Below are positions 15,554 through 23,897 of a stretch of DNA of 41,039 bases, in pieces. A program made the position numbers and the translations under genes. The DNA comes from an uncultured Clostridia bacterium (GTDB lineage: Bacteria; Bacillota; Clostridia; Oscillospirales; Ruminococcaceae), in contig CAMUJF010000022.1 in the NCBI GenBank assembly GCA_947089135.1, positions 1-41,039 on the forward strand, read 5' to 3'. Each line of letters opens with the position of its first letter. The first letter of the stretch is position 1. The notes beneath the pieces are model-generated. The model ran no database searches. It saw only the letters and a program-made list of their open reading frames with translations, and was not told where the DNA came from.

Positions 15554-16132
15554 ATGTCAAAAACTTTTATGGTTGAAACTTCCGCCCGCCATGTTCACGT
15601 TACTCAGGAGGATCTTGAGATACTTTTCGGCAAAGGCGCGTCCCTCACAAAAAAGAAAGATCTTTCCCAACCCGGTCAGTATGCCTGCGAGGAACGTGTT
15701 GAAGTCGTAGGACCCAAAAAATCTCTTGCCAATGTTTCTATTCTGGGACCTGTACGTCCTGCCACTCAGATAGAGCTTTCCGCTACCGACGCGCGTTCCA
15801 TCGGAATCTCCGCTCCTATACGCGAAAGCGGCGACGTCGCCGGTTCCGCAGGCTGCAAACTTGTCGGTCCCTGCGGCGAAGTAGAGGTCAGCGAGGGTGT
15901 TATCGTAGCAAAAAGACACATTCATCTTACTCCTGCCGATGCGGAGGAACTGGGCGTCTCCGACAAGGAGGTCGTATGGGTAAAGCTTGACACCGACGGC
16001 AGAAAGGCTGTTCTCGGCGACGTTGTTTGCCGCGTTTCGGACAAGTTTGCCCGCGCTATGCATATCGACACCGACGAGGCAAACGCCATTTCTGCGACTC
16101 CCGCGCTTCAGGGCGAGATCGTTAAGATCTGA
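15554..16132 (+). CDS. pduL: PduL-type phosphate acyltransferase (phosphotransacylase)
   Basis: A 192-residue enzyme interconverting acyl-CoA and acyl-phosphate (propanoyl or acetyl), unrelated in sequence to Pta. The two PduL zinc-site regions are visible: ARHVHVT (11-17; His13, His15) and AKRHIHLTP (119-127; His122, His124), with RAMHIDTDEANA near 167-178. The family's basic RPATQIE loop is at about 68-74. There is no N-terminal encapsulation peptide and no microcompartment gene nearby, so it is likely the housekeeping acetate-forming phosphotransacylase of a fermenter (inference). ATG 15554 with GGAGG 7 nt upstream is the start. The esterase gene follows after 9 nt. Confidence 0.88.
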   Translation: MSKTFMVETSARHVHVTQEDLEILFGKGASLTKKKDLSQPGQYACEERVEVVGPKKSLANVSILGPVRPATQIELSATDARSIGISAPIRESGDVAGSAGCKLVGPCGEVEVSEGVIVAKRHIHLTPADAEELGVSDKEVVWVKLDTDGRKAVLGDVVCRVSDKFARAMHIDTDEANAISATPALQGEIVKI

Positions 16133-16141
16133 GGTGGTTCC

Positions 16142-17191
16142 ATGATTATCCCTCACAACGACCCGAAAGTCCTCTATATGGGCAGGACAGATATTTATGC
16201 CGATGAAACAAAGCTTTACTGGGCAGGGTCTCAGGCAATCGTAAAATTCCGCGGAACAAAGCTTTCCGCTGCTGTTAATTCCACTGCGCTTTGGGGCAAT
16301 CTTCGGTTCGGAGTAATTACCGACGGAGTAATGAACGGCGTTCCCATGCTGTACGAAAACAACGGCAAGGATATTACTGTAATGCTTGCCGAGGGACTTT
16401 CCGACAGTATACATACTGTTATTTTTTACAAGCGGCACGCGGCAAATCAGCTTTTGTCAATAAAGTCCTTTGAGACGGACGGAGAGTTCCTTTCTCCCGA
16501 TCCGCTGCCTGAACTGAAAATTGAAGTTTACGGCGACAGCGTATGCGCGGGAGAAGTCATTGAAGCCTTCGATTACGTGGGAAAGTGCGATCCTGAAAAT
16601 AACGACAGCTCCTATGACAACGTCTGGAACAGCTTTGTTATGCAGACTGCCAGAAATATCGGCGCTCAGATACATAATATCTGTCAGGGCGGAATTGCTC
16701 TTTTCGAGGGTACCGGATACTTCCATGCCCCCGACTATATAGGTCTTGAAAGCGTGTACGACAAGGCTTGCTACACTCCGGAGGGCGGAGAGCCTACCAA
16801 TTGGGATTTCGGCAGATACGTACCGGACGTAGTGATAATCGCTGTCGGTCAGAACGACAAGCATAACGGCAGAACCGACTCGGACGATATCGACATTTCG
16901 TCGCCGTCAACAAGAACTCAGTGGAAAACAGGCTATAAAAAGCTTGTACGCGACCTTGCAAATCATTACGGCGATGTAAAATTCGTGCTTACAACGACGA
17001 TACTTATGCACGACCACGAATGGGACAACGCTATTGAGGAGATAAAGAACGAGCTTTGCGAAAGCGGCATAAAGGCGTACCATAACGTTTTCAGCCGCAA
17101 CGGAGCGGCTACGCCGGGGCATCCGAGGCTTCCGGAGCACGACGAAATGGCTCGGGAGCTTACGGAATTTATCAAATCAAATGTACTGTGA
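16142..17191 (+). CDS. SGNH/GDSL esterase of the CE2 carbohydrate-esterase type, no signal peptide
   Basis: A 349-residue protein with the two-part CE2 layout: an N-terminal beta-sandwich (about 1-120, with YWAGSQAIVKFRGTKL) and a C-terminal SGNH hydrolase. The nucleophile is Ser133 in YGDSVCAG. The oxyanion block is GQND (236-239) and the catalytic His is probably His327 in TPGHPRLPEHDEMA. CE2 enzymes remove acetyl groups from xylan, mannan or gluco-oligosaccharides. The Asp two or three residues before the His is absent, as in CE2 dyads. There is no signal peptide, so it should act in the cytoplasm on imported acetylated sugars. It lies directly behind pduL, which would process acetate-derived acyl groups; the link is inference. 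A terminator follows. Confidence 0.8.
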   Translation: MIIPHNDPKVLYMGRTDIYADETKLYWAGSQAIVKFRGTKLSAAVNSTALWGNLRFGVITDGVMNGVPMLYENNGKDITVMLAEGLSDSIHTVIFYKRHAANQLLSIKSFETDGEFLSPDPLPELKIEVYGDSVCAGEVIEAFDYVGKCDPENNDSSYDNVWNSFVMQTARNIGAQIHNICQGGIALFEGTGYFHAPDYIGLESVYDKACYTPEGGEPTNWDFGRYVPDVVIIAVGQNDKHNGRTDSDDIDISSPSTRTQWKTGYKKLVRDLANHYGDVKFVLTTTILMHDHEWDNAIEEIKNELCESGIKAYHNVFSRNGAATPGHPRLPEHDEMARELTEFIKSNVL

Positions 17192-17272
17192 CCCCATACT
17201 TCAAAATTGCAAAATAACGTTTTTGTTCATTTTGTTTTTGATAGTATGCTTTGGAAAAAAATACTATGAAAT

Positions 17273-17320
17273 AAGCAATGCTGATAATTCGCGGCAAACG
17301 GTTATCAGCATTGCTTTTTA
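17273..17320 (+). terminator. Terminator of the PduL-esterase operon
   Basis: A perfect 15-bp inverted repeat, aagcaatgctgataa (17273-17287) and ttatcagcattgctt (17302-17316), with a 14-nt loop and a following T-run. About 75 nt beyond it the convergent regulator gene ends. Confidence 0.85.
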
Positions 17321-17393
17321 TCAAAGGGATTTTAATAGAACTTATTTTCAGCGTTTCCGCAGGCAGTCATGGAAAATTATGCAAAAATTTTTA

Positions 17394-18029
17394 TCAGTAC
17401 CACGACTGTACGAAACCCGGTCTGGTGAATTTTCCTTTATCGTTCAGCATATCGCTTATTCCCGCAAGCAGCATTATCACGCCCTGAACGTGATAGGGAA
17501 CAACAATATAAGTACCCTTATTGTTGTTTTCAACGTCCTCTTTCACAAGGTCTGCGGCAATAAGGGCGTTAAGGTGATGGTAGACCTGTCCTGTAGAGTT
17601 GAAACCGCCCTCGCTGACTATCTGCGCCACGGTCATGGGCTTGCGCAGCAGCGCAAGCAGGATATTAAGCTTGTCCCCGCTGCCGATACAGTTGAGCACC
17701 TTTTCCGCTGTTCTGTCCTCAATCAGTTTCAGCAGATGGTCGGTGTTGTACTGTCCTATCCAGTTGGACTGCCGTCCCCCCGAAGCGAAAACCCCCGTGT
17801 AAACGATCCTGCCTGTACTTCCGTCTGCCTCGCACTCGCTCTGTATCCTCTCCATAAGCGAGGCAAGCACCGTATCGTCTGTCATGTCTTTGATTTTTTC
17901 AACAAGCTTGCTGTCGGGCTTGTCCTCGGAGGTTTCCTCCTCGGTTTTGCCGCCCTTCAGCAGCTCCTTGATCTCGTTGATGTCGTTTCTTAATGCGTCT
18001 ATCTCCGCGCCGTAATTTCTTTCTGACAT
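17394..18029 (-). CDS. Winged-helix (ArsR-like) transcriptional regulator with N-terminal coiled coil
   Basis: A 211-residue predicted DNA-binding protein. The N-terminus (1-65) is charged and helical, with a likely coiled coil. Residues about 85-115 link to a winged helix-turn-helix at about 118-180. LLALLRKPMTVAQIVSEGG and STGQVYHHLNALIAADLVK are typical ArsR-type helices, including the HHLNAL recognition-helix pattern. No metal-binding cysteine pair is visible, so a ligand cannot be assigned. Its start is supported by AAAGGAGG. Its own promoter (18072-18100) is flanked by repeated GTAATT words that might be binding sites. It is divergent from the GGDEF gene. Confidence 0.82.
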   Translation of the reverse strand: MSERNYGAEIDALRNDINEIKELLKGGKTEEETSEDKPDSKLVEKIKDMTDDTVLASLMERIQSECEADGSTGRIVYTGVFASGGRQSNWIGQYNTDHLLKLIEDRTAEKVLNCIGSGDKLNILLALLRKPMTVAQIVSEGGFNSTGQVYHHLNALIAADLVKEDVENNNKGTYIVVPYHVQGVIMLLAGISDMLNDKGKFTRPGFVQSWY

Positions 18030-18071
18030 ACAATATCCTCCTTTGTTATTGTTTCGGAATTCCGTAATTAT

Positions 18072-18100
18072 ATAATATCATAATTATTTTGCTTTGTCAA
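18072..18100 (-). promoter_or_regulatory. Promoter of the winged-helix regulator
   Basis: On the minus strand TTGACA (plus 18095-18100), a 17-bp spacer and TATTAT (plus 18072-18077). Adjacent sequence carries CGTAATT, TACGT-TTTT-ACGTA and GTAATTTT repeats. These are candidates for autoregulatory sites. Confidence 0.65.
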
Positions 18101-18184
18101 TACGTTTTTACGTAATTTTGTAATTTTATATAAAAATTTTATAAAAAAGCTGTAATCCGTAAATTCCAGGTATGGAAATAAATA

Positions 18185-18213
18185 TTGACATCAAAAGCTC
18201 AATGCTTTATAAT
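18185..18213 (+). promoter_or_regulatory. Perfect consensus promoter upstream of the hairpin array
   Basis: TTGACA (18185-18190), exactly 17 bp, then TATAAT (18208-18213). Transcription would start near 18220, about 20 nt before the first hairpin. The leader before the start codon at 18438 would be about 215 nt. Confidence 0.8.
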
Positions 18214-18241
18214 GATAATGGAAGATTATATACTGCCCGCT

Positions 18242-18392
18242 ATTTCAAACAATGCAATTGTTTGAAATGCCGCCATTGGCGGCTTGCAAAGCTTTCGGCA
18301 TTGCGCGGGCAGAATGAACGACGGCTCTGCAGCGGCTTTGCCGCTGACCGGCAATAAAATTGCCGGTATTGCAAAATTGTAAATTTTGCAAT
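18242..18392 (+). repeat. Array of back-to-back perfect hairpins in the GGDEF gene leader
   Basis: Successive inverted repeats fill this stretch: a 12-bp stem with loop gca (18242-18268), gccgcc/ggcggc with loop att (18269-18283), and a mismatched gcaaagc/gcattgc stem (18286-18304). Then come gcaga/tctgc (18309-18330), cagcggc-ttt-gccgctg (18330-18346), accggcaat-aaa-attgccggt (18347-18367) and attgcaaaatt-gta-aattttgcaat (18368-18392). The best stems have 3-nt loops and touch end to end. No T-run follows, so this is not a plain terminator. It could be a composite palindromic repeat element, a structured leader RNA or a processed small RNA. Confidence 0.7.
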
Positions 18393-18437
18393 AGAGCCTG
18401 GTATAATCAAAATATTCAGAAACTCGGAGTGTTCGGT

Positions 18438-20333
18438 ATGATCGGAAAATATAAAATAATCGCCCTGATGACCTGCCGTATTCATGACAGGGAATGCTAT
18501 GAATTTATAAATGTTCTTAACAAAAGGCTTGCCAAGGCTGATTACCGCCTTTTCGTATATAATTGCAGTCCCCGTCTTAACGAGGATATCAGAGAAAACG
18601 ACCCGCAGACTTCGGTCTATGAAATGTTCGACCCTTCCTTTGCGGACGCTGTTATAATCGACTCCAACCATATCGGAAACGCTGCTGTCTGCCGAAAAAT
18701 AATCAGCCGCGCGTTTGATATGGGTCTTCCGGTTATTTCGCTTGGAAAAAGCTTTGACGGCTGTATGAACATCATATACGAATATAAAAGGGGAATAGAG
18801 AATATTGTTGCACATCTTTATGATGTACACGGAATTTCCGATTTTCATATGATAGCGGGAGTAAAGGGCAACAGCTTTTCCGACAAAAGAATAGAAGCCT
18901 TTAAGGACGCGCTCGAAAAACGCGGTATCGCCTTTGACAGCAGTATGGTAAGTTACGGCGATTTCTGGTCGGAGCCTGCTGTGGCTGCCGCGGAAAAGCT
19001 TCTGAACGAGGGGAGACTTCCCCGCGCGTTTGTCTGCGCCAACGACCATATGGCTATTGCGGTATCGGTTTTCCTGCAAAGCCGCGGCATATCGGTGCCG
19101 GGAGACGTTGCCGTAACAGGGTATGACTGTATAGATACCATTTTCAGTTCCACGCCCACTATTACCTCCATTTGCGTCAAAAACGAAACGGCCTCGGAGA
19201 CTATATGCGGTATACTTTCCGATATGTTCGGCGGAGGCAGGCGCGAGGGCTGCGTCAAGGTGCTTCCCGAAGCGGTGTTTAACGAATCCTGCGGCTGTAA
19301 ATCTTCATTTAAGCTGGACGCGGCTGTATTGTTCAACGAACAAACAAATATGTTCAACCGTTTTCAAAGCGAAAATATCATACTTTCCGAAATTGCGGCA
19401 AGGATACAGCGCGGCAAAAGCTTTGAGGAGATCGCTTACATAATGAGGGACGACGACCTTATGTACGCTATGTGCTGCCTTATAAAGCAGGAATATACCG
19501 ACGAATCCGTAAATCCCGAAGTTGAAAGCGTGTGCGGCTCTGACGGCGGACTGTTCGTTCTGTACGACAGCGATATGATAGACCGTAAACGGAACAACGG
19601 TGAAAAATTCACGCCATACTATATGTCTGAAAAGGAAATTATCCCCACTCTTGATTACTACCTTGACGACGGGCGATGTCTGATATTTACGGCGCTGCAT
19701 TATCTCGGCGTTTCGTTGGGGTATATATGTTTTCATTTCGGAGATTTTGTATCGGGTAATTACTATAAAATACCGCAGACAACAAATATGCTGAACAATG
19801 CTCTGGGAGGTCTGATAAACCAGAGATACAAGCATTATCTGCTTAAAAGAATAGAAAAAATGTCGGGTACGGACGCTCTTACGGGACTTTACAACCGCCG
19901 AGGTTTCTTTACAAAGTACGAAAGACTTCTTGAAGAAGCTGGAGACAAGTCTCTTGCGGTTATAATGTGCGACCTTGACGGACTGAAATATATAAACGAT
20001 AATTTCGGTCATGAAGAGGGCGATAACGCAATACATAAAACGGCGTGCGCATTAAAGGCGTGCTGTCCGCCGAATGCGGTATGCACGCGGTTTGGCGGGG
20101 ACGAGATGATGGCGGTATACCCTGTAGGCGAAAATGAACGGGACGTCCGCGCATTATTCTGTGAATATCTGGATAAATACAACGCCGTGTCCGGAAAACC
20201 GTATACCGTTGCCGCCAGCATGGGAATTTACATTGCTTCGGAGGGTGAGAAGCCCGATTTTGAGGAGCTTGTGAAGAAATCGGACAGGCTGATGTACAGC
20301 GAGAAGAAGCGCAGAAAGGCTTTGCGTAAGTAG
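18438..20333 (+). CDS. LacI-type sugar-sensor domain fused to GGDEF (diguanylate cyclase-like)
   Basis: A 631-residue cytoplasmic protein. Residues about 5-285 form a periplasmic-binding-protein-like domain of the LacI/GalR type without its DNA-binding headpiece. RAFVCANDHMAIAVS and SVPGDVAVTGYDCID are the typical late strands. A middle region (about 290-470) is unassigned, possibly GAF-like. GGDEF follows at about 472-628, with TDALTGLYNRRG (478-489), DLDGLKYINDNFGHEEGD and RFGGDEMM (551-558). The signature is GGDEM rather than GGDEF; GGDE is intact, so activity is possible. No RxxD inhibitory site precedes it. I chose ATG 18438 (GGAG at 18426) over the upstream TTG 18360. It likely couples a sugar or similar ligand to c-di-GMP synthesis (inference). 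Confidence 0.85.
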   Translation: MIGKYKIIALMTCRIHDRECYEFINVLNKRLAKADYRLFVYNCSPRLNEDIRENDPQTSVYEMFDPSFADAVIIDSNHIGNAAVCRKIISRAFDMGLPVISLGKSFDGCMNIIYEYKRGIENIVAHLYDVHGISDFHMIAGVKGNSFSDKRIEAFKDALEKRGIAFDSSMVSYGDFWSEPAVAAAEKLLNEGRLPRAFVCANDHMAIAVSVFLQSRGISVPGDVAVTGYDCIDTIFSSTPTITSICVKNETASETICGILSDMFGGGRREGCVKVLPEAVFNESCGCKSSFKLDAAVLFNEQTNMFNRFQSENIILSEIAARIQRGKSFEEIAYIMRDDDLMYAMCCLIKQEYTDESVNPEVESVCGSDGGLFVLYDSDMIDRKRNNGEKFTPYYMSEKEIIPTLDYYLDDGRCLIFTALHYLGVSLGYICFHFGDFVSGNYYKIPQTTNMLNNALGGLINQRYKHYLLKRIEKMSGTDALTGLYNRRGFFTKYERLLEEAGDKSLAVIMCDLDGLKYINDNFGHEEGDNAIHKTACALKACCPPNAVCTRFGGDEMMAVYPVGENERDVRALFCEYLDKYNAVSGKPYTVAASMGIYIASEGEKPDFEELVKKSDRLMYSEKKRRKALRK

Positions 20334-20340
20334 ACATATT

Positions 20341-20387
20341 GACGCTTGTCGCTTAAAGTTTCGTCCGGCAAGCGTCTCTTCTTATTT
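20341..20387 (+). terminator. Terminator after the GGDEF gene
   Basis: gacgcttg (20341-20348) and caagcgtc (20369-20376) form a perfect 8-bp stem around a 20-nt loop, followed by tcttcttattt. It begins 7 nt after the stop codon. Confidence 0.65.
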
Positions 20388-20622
20388 AGGAGAGTACGGC
20401 GTTAAGCTGTTTTGGGCGGCATAAACAAAAGTTATACGCTAAAAAAGAAAATTTTTCTTTGATAAATTTGATTGAGATTTTTGTTATCTACAGTGACCTA
20501 ATGTATTCTATGTAGCAAGTTCTACAATCCCCATAACTACGTTGATTGAAGTGTGTTTCAATACTAATAAATCATAATAAATTCATAAAGTTATCTTTAA
20601 CGTAAAAGACAGTATTTCAAAC

Positions 20623-20651
20623 TTGACAAAATCCGACAAAATGTGTATGAT
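20623..20651 (+). promoter_or_regulatory. Promoter of the recombinase operon
   Basis: TTGACA (20623-20628), a 17-bp spacer and TATGAT (20646-20651), about 45 nt before the first recombinase start. The stretch 20388-20622 is AT-rich and gene-free. It holds a small inverted repeat gtag/ctac near 20510. Confidence 0.7.
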
Positions 20652-20702
20652 AAATAAGCTATACGCAAAAATCATATTCATTTTGTCAGGAGGTCAAAAA
20701 CA

Positions 20703-21788
20703 ATGGAAATTCACACAATTTGCAGAGACGGAGAGGGCATGGTTGTGCTGCTTGATGATAACATGAAACTTGTCCAGCCCGTCTATGAATTTCTGAAATT
20801 TCAATACACCAAGGATAGGGCTTTGAACACACTCACAGCCTATGCGACAGACTTGAAAGTTTTCTGGTGCTTTTTGCAGAAGAACGGTTTGAAGTATGAT
20901 GAGGTTGCGCCAAGCATGATTGCCGACTTCATCGAATATCTCCGTAAGGGCGACGATTCCGAAAAAATCATTGCTCTGCACAAGGAAAGCGCAAGGACTA
21001 ATACCACAATCAACCGTATACTCAGCTCAGTGCATAGCTTTTATCGTTATCATGCAGCTATGAGCGACGTTGACAGTCCAATCATAATGCAGGAAGTCAA
21101 CCGACCATTCAATATGTTTAAGAGCCTTTTGTACCATGCGAGAAGCGATAACAAGGTTAAACAATCCATATTTAAGGTCAAGGAAACCACCCGCAACGTC
21201 AGACTGGTTACAGATGATGAGATGGAGATTGTACTTAATGCCCTTGATAAACAGCGTGATAGGCTTCTTTACAAGTTTTTGTATCTCACGGGTGCAAGAA
21301 TACAAGAGGCACTCGACCTTGAAATAGAGAGCGTTCCAGTGCCTGATATGAGCAAATCCATTGCTGTATTCGAGGGTATCAAGTCTAAGGGTAAGTACAG
21401 AGATTTGTATGTACCAATGCCGCTTGTGCAGGAAATTGACGACTTCATCATGACAGAAAGAACCCTTGCGGGTGGCGATAACGGATATATTTTCGTTGAC
21501 GAGGATAAAAGATTTTTAGGTAAACAACTAACCTACTCCGCTGCTCACGACAAGCTGAAAAGCATACGAGAACAGACTGGAATATACTTTAACTTCCACG
21601 ATTTAAGACACACACTCTGTTCAAATCTCATCCAATCGGGACTTGATACAAGCGTTGTCAGAATAATCATGGGACATGAACATTTATCGACCACGCAGAA
21701 GTACACACATCTCTCAAATCCGTTTATTGAAGACAGTCTTGAACGGTATTGGGCAAATAATCCTCTGATGGGAGGTGTGCTTGTATGA
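20703..21788 (+). CDS. tnpA: Tyrosine recombinase A (Tn554 TnpA-like)
   Basis: A 361-residue site-specific recombinase, the same length as TnpA of Tn554. An N-terminal SAM-like core-binding domain (about 25-120) is followed by the catalytic domain (about 165-345). Catalytic residues are readable: Arg199 in TGARIQE, His299 and Arg302 in HDLRHTL, His325 in MGHEHLSTT and the nucleophile Tyr334 in QKYTHLS. The start ATG follows CAGGAGG. It is first in the operon and overlaps the next gene by 4 nt (ATGA-type). It would cut and rejoin DNA at the element ends together with the other two recombinases. The active site looks intact. Confidence 0.9.
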   Translation: MEIHTICRDGEGMVVLLDDNMKLVQPVYEFLKFQYTKDRALNTLTAYATDLKVFWCFLQKNGLKYDEVAPSMIADFIEYLRKGDDSEKIIALHKESARTNTTINRILSSVHSFYRYHAAMSDVDSPIIMQEVNRPFNMFKSLLYHARSDNKVKQSIFKVKETTRNVRLVTDDEMEIVLNALDKQRDRLLYKFLYLTGARIQEALDLEIESVPVPDMSKSIAVFEGIKSKGKYRDLYVPMPLVQEIDDFIMTERTLAGGDNGYIFVDEDKRFLGKQLTYSAAHDKLKSIREQTGIYFNFHDLRHTLCSNLIQSGLDTSVVRIIMGHEHLSTTQKYTHLSNPFIEDSLERYWANNPLMGGVLV

Positions 21789-22834
21789 TTAACAAATATC
21801 CCGAAGGAGATACTTGGACATTGGTAGACAAAGACCCTGAGTCACAGTACTACGGTAGAAATTTTCACTTTCATTTTGAAGATTTGTGTAGTGATGAGAT
21901 TAAAGATGTGGTTAAGTCGTATATTTGGGGAAATTATGTTACTGGAAATCGAGCATTAAGTTATCTTTGTGAATGCCTGAAAAAGCTTAAATGGTTTAAC
22001 AATTATGCAATCATCTCAAAAATACGGTCATTAAGAGAATTGACAAATTTTAATATTTGCAGATTTGTTTCATTTCTTAATACTGCCGTGTCAGAAAAGA
22101 CAGGTAAAAAGTTATCATATAGGTCTCGTAAAGCTGCATTAGACGCACTTAAAAGTATAATTCATTGGTGTCAAATTCATAAACCTAATTCTGTACCTGA
22201 TGTTGAAATATTTACGGGCAATGAGTTTGTAGGTGTAAATCGCAGACTTAAAATTGATTTCATTCCCGATGAGGTTTTATTGCAAATAAATGAAGCTTTA
22301 AAAGCAGAAGAAAATCTGTATTTAAAATACGGAATAATCATTCTTGAATCTACAGGTATGAGGATAGGCGATTTGCTTAATCTAAAAATTGACTGCGTAA
22401 GCCCACACCCTATCAACGGATATACGATGACATGGTTTGACCATAAAAACCGTAAACAGCATAAGCCTATGCCTATCAGAGCAGAATGTGTTGAAGCGAT
22501 TAAATTGCTTGCAGAAGCAACAATTGAACTTAGGAAAGATTGCGATGAAAAACTTAAAGATTTTCTGTTCATTCATAGAGTTTCTAGCGGTAAAAAGATT
22601 GGTCAATTAATTAAGCCTAATAACTTATCATTTTCCAATTGGTTTAATAGTTTTACTAAAAGAAATAATATTCTCAATACAGATGGGAAACCCTATCACT
22701 TAACATCACATCAATTTAGGCGAACATTAGGAACAGATATGCTTTCCAAAGGCATAAATCTGAATGTGATACAAGAGGTTTTAGGACATTCAAGTCCTGC
22801 AAGGGTGGAATGTTCCTATGACAAATATTTTTAA
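21785..22834 (+). CDS. Tyrosine recombinase B
   Basis: A 349-residue tyrosine recombinase, AT-rich compared with its neighbours. A core-binding region (about 35-150) precedes a catalytic domain with Arg193 (STGMRIGD), His309 and Arg312 (SHQFRRTLGTD), and His335 in VLGHSSP. The expected nucleophile region reads ARVECSYDKYF and then stops. Tyr345 is the likely nucleophile but is spaced one residue further from the GH motif than in recombinases A and C, and almost nothing follows it. Family members normally carry 10 or more residues after the Tyr. This may be natural, because C-terminal tails in multi-recombinase systems can be short, or it may mark a rearranged 3' end. It overlaps the next gene by 17 nt. 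Confidence 0.85.
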   Translation: MINKYPEGDTWTLVDKDPESQYYGRNFHFHFEDLCSDEIKDVVKSYIWGNYVTGNRALSYLCECLKKLKWFNNYAIISKIRSLRELTNFNICRFVSFLNTAVSEKTGKKLSYRSRKAALDALKSIIHWCQIHKPNSVPDVEIFTGNEFVGVNRRLKIDFIPDEVLLQINEALKAEENLYLKYGIIILESTGMRIGDLLNLKIDCVSPHPINGYTMTWFDHKNRKQHKPMPIRAECVEAIKLLAEATIELRKDCDEKLKDFLFIHRVSSGKKIGQLIKPNNLSFSNWFNSFTKRNNILNTDGKPYHLTSHQFRRTLGTDMLSKGINLNVIQEVLGHSSPARVECSYDKYF

Positions 22835-23897
22835 AGGTATTACATCTCATGATTTGTGGAAACCTCAAAAGGATATGAAAAAGAGCAGAACCAAACCCAT
22901 TCCCGAAGATGTATTTAATAAAATTCTTTATCATGTTATTCATGATGAAAAAGATGTGCTTACAAAAGCGGGTATTATTATTCAAAGTCAGACTGGATTG
23001 CGGATAAATGAGGTTTTGTCAATTTGCGAAGGATGTGTTAAAACCACTTCTGACGGTTATGACTATATGGAGGTTGAATTGAGCAAGACTGAAAAAGGTG
23101 ATCCGATTATTCATAAGGTTTTCGTTAACGGACTTGTAAAAAACGTAGTTGAAGAGTTGACTTTGTATACTGCTGAACTTCGTGAGAAAAGTGGATTGAA
23201 AGAACTGTTTTTAATTCATAATCGTGGGATAAACGTTTTAAAAACTCATACATGGGGTATATGCAGACTTCCACATTTTATTGAACGATGGGATATACGT
23301 GACAGCAAAGGAGAACTGTACCCATTAAAATCTCACCAATTCAGAGCAACCTTTGTAAGAGAACTGGTTAAACGTAAAGTTCCAATCGCCATGATTATGG
23401 AGCAATATTCCCACGTTTCTATTGAAATGACATCTCATTATCTTTCGCTCCAAGCTGAAGAAGTACGCGATATTTACTCCGAGATGATTTTAAGTCCCAA
23501 TTCCAAAATCGCTGGAATACGTGCTAAAGAAATCAAAGGTAAACTCAATAATCTTTTTAACGGTAAAACCGAGGGACAGATTGACAACGTGATTGACGAC
23601 CTTGCTTCAACTATGAGTTTTAATCCTTTGCCTACGGGAGTGTGCCTTTATGATTTCAGACGCGGTAACTGTACAGACGGTGACGGTTGCTTCTTCTACA
23701 ACTGTCCCAATTACATTACCGAGGTGCAGTTTCTACCGATACTTAAATCGGAACTTGACCTTTTGGAAAGGGAAATGGCACGTTTAAAAGCATTGGATAG
23801 AGAGCGCGAATGGCAGCGTCAGTTTATTAAATACAAGCATTTGAAACCGCTTGTAGAAAGTTTGGAGGTACAGCTTAATGAAAAAGAAAGCGTCTAA
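22818..23897 (+). CDS. Tyrosine recombinase C (Tn554 TnpB-like), short N-terminus
   Basis: A 359-residue recombinase whose catalytic domain begins almost at once (KPIPEDVFNKIL at about 26-37). Tn554 TnpB is about 630 residues with a long N-terminal region, which is missing here. Catalytic residues: Arg62 (TGLRINE), His173 and Arg176 (SHQFRATF), His199 (QYSHVS) and Tyr208 (TSHYLSL). A TnpB-like C-terminal cysteine cluster follows at 276, 285, 291 and 296 (GVCLYDFRRGNC ... CFFYNCPNYIT), probably a zinc finger, then a coiled coil to the end. AGGGTGG lies upstream of the ATG inside gene B. The N-terminal loss may be a deletion fusing B and C, or a genuine short variant. Confidence 0.85.
   Translation: MTNIFKGITSHDLWKPQKDMKKSRTKPIPEDVFNKILYHVIHDEKDVLTKAGIIIQSQTGLRINEVLSICEGCVKTTSDGYDYMEVELSKTEKGDPIIHKVFVNGLVKNVVEELTLYTAELREKSGLKELFLIHNRGINVLKTHTWGICRLPHFIERWDIRDSKGELYPLKSHQFRATFVRELVKRKVPIAMIMEQYSHVSIEMTSHYLSLQAEEVRDIYSEMILSPNSKIAGIRAKEIKGKLNNLFNGKTEGQIDNVIDDLASTMSFNPLPTGVCLYDFRRGNCTDGDGCFFYNCPNYITEVQFLPILKSELDLLEREMARLKALDREREWQRQFIKYKHLKPLVESLEVQLNEKESV

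Noticed and set aside
18242..18392. Hairpin array as a CRISPR array
   Set aside because: There is no repeated unit with unique spacers; each hairpin has a different sequence and no cas gene is near.
18360..18437. Upstream TTG start for the GGDEF protein
   Set aside because: It would translate part of the hairpin array; ATG 18438 has a ribosome site and begins the sensor domain directly.
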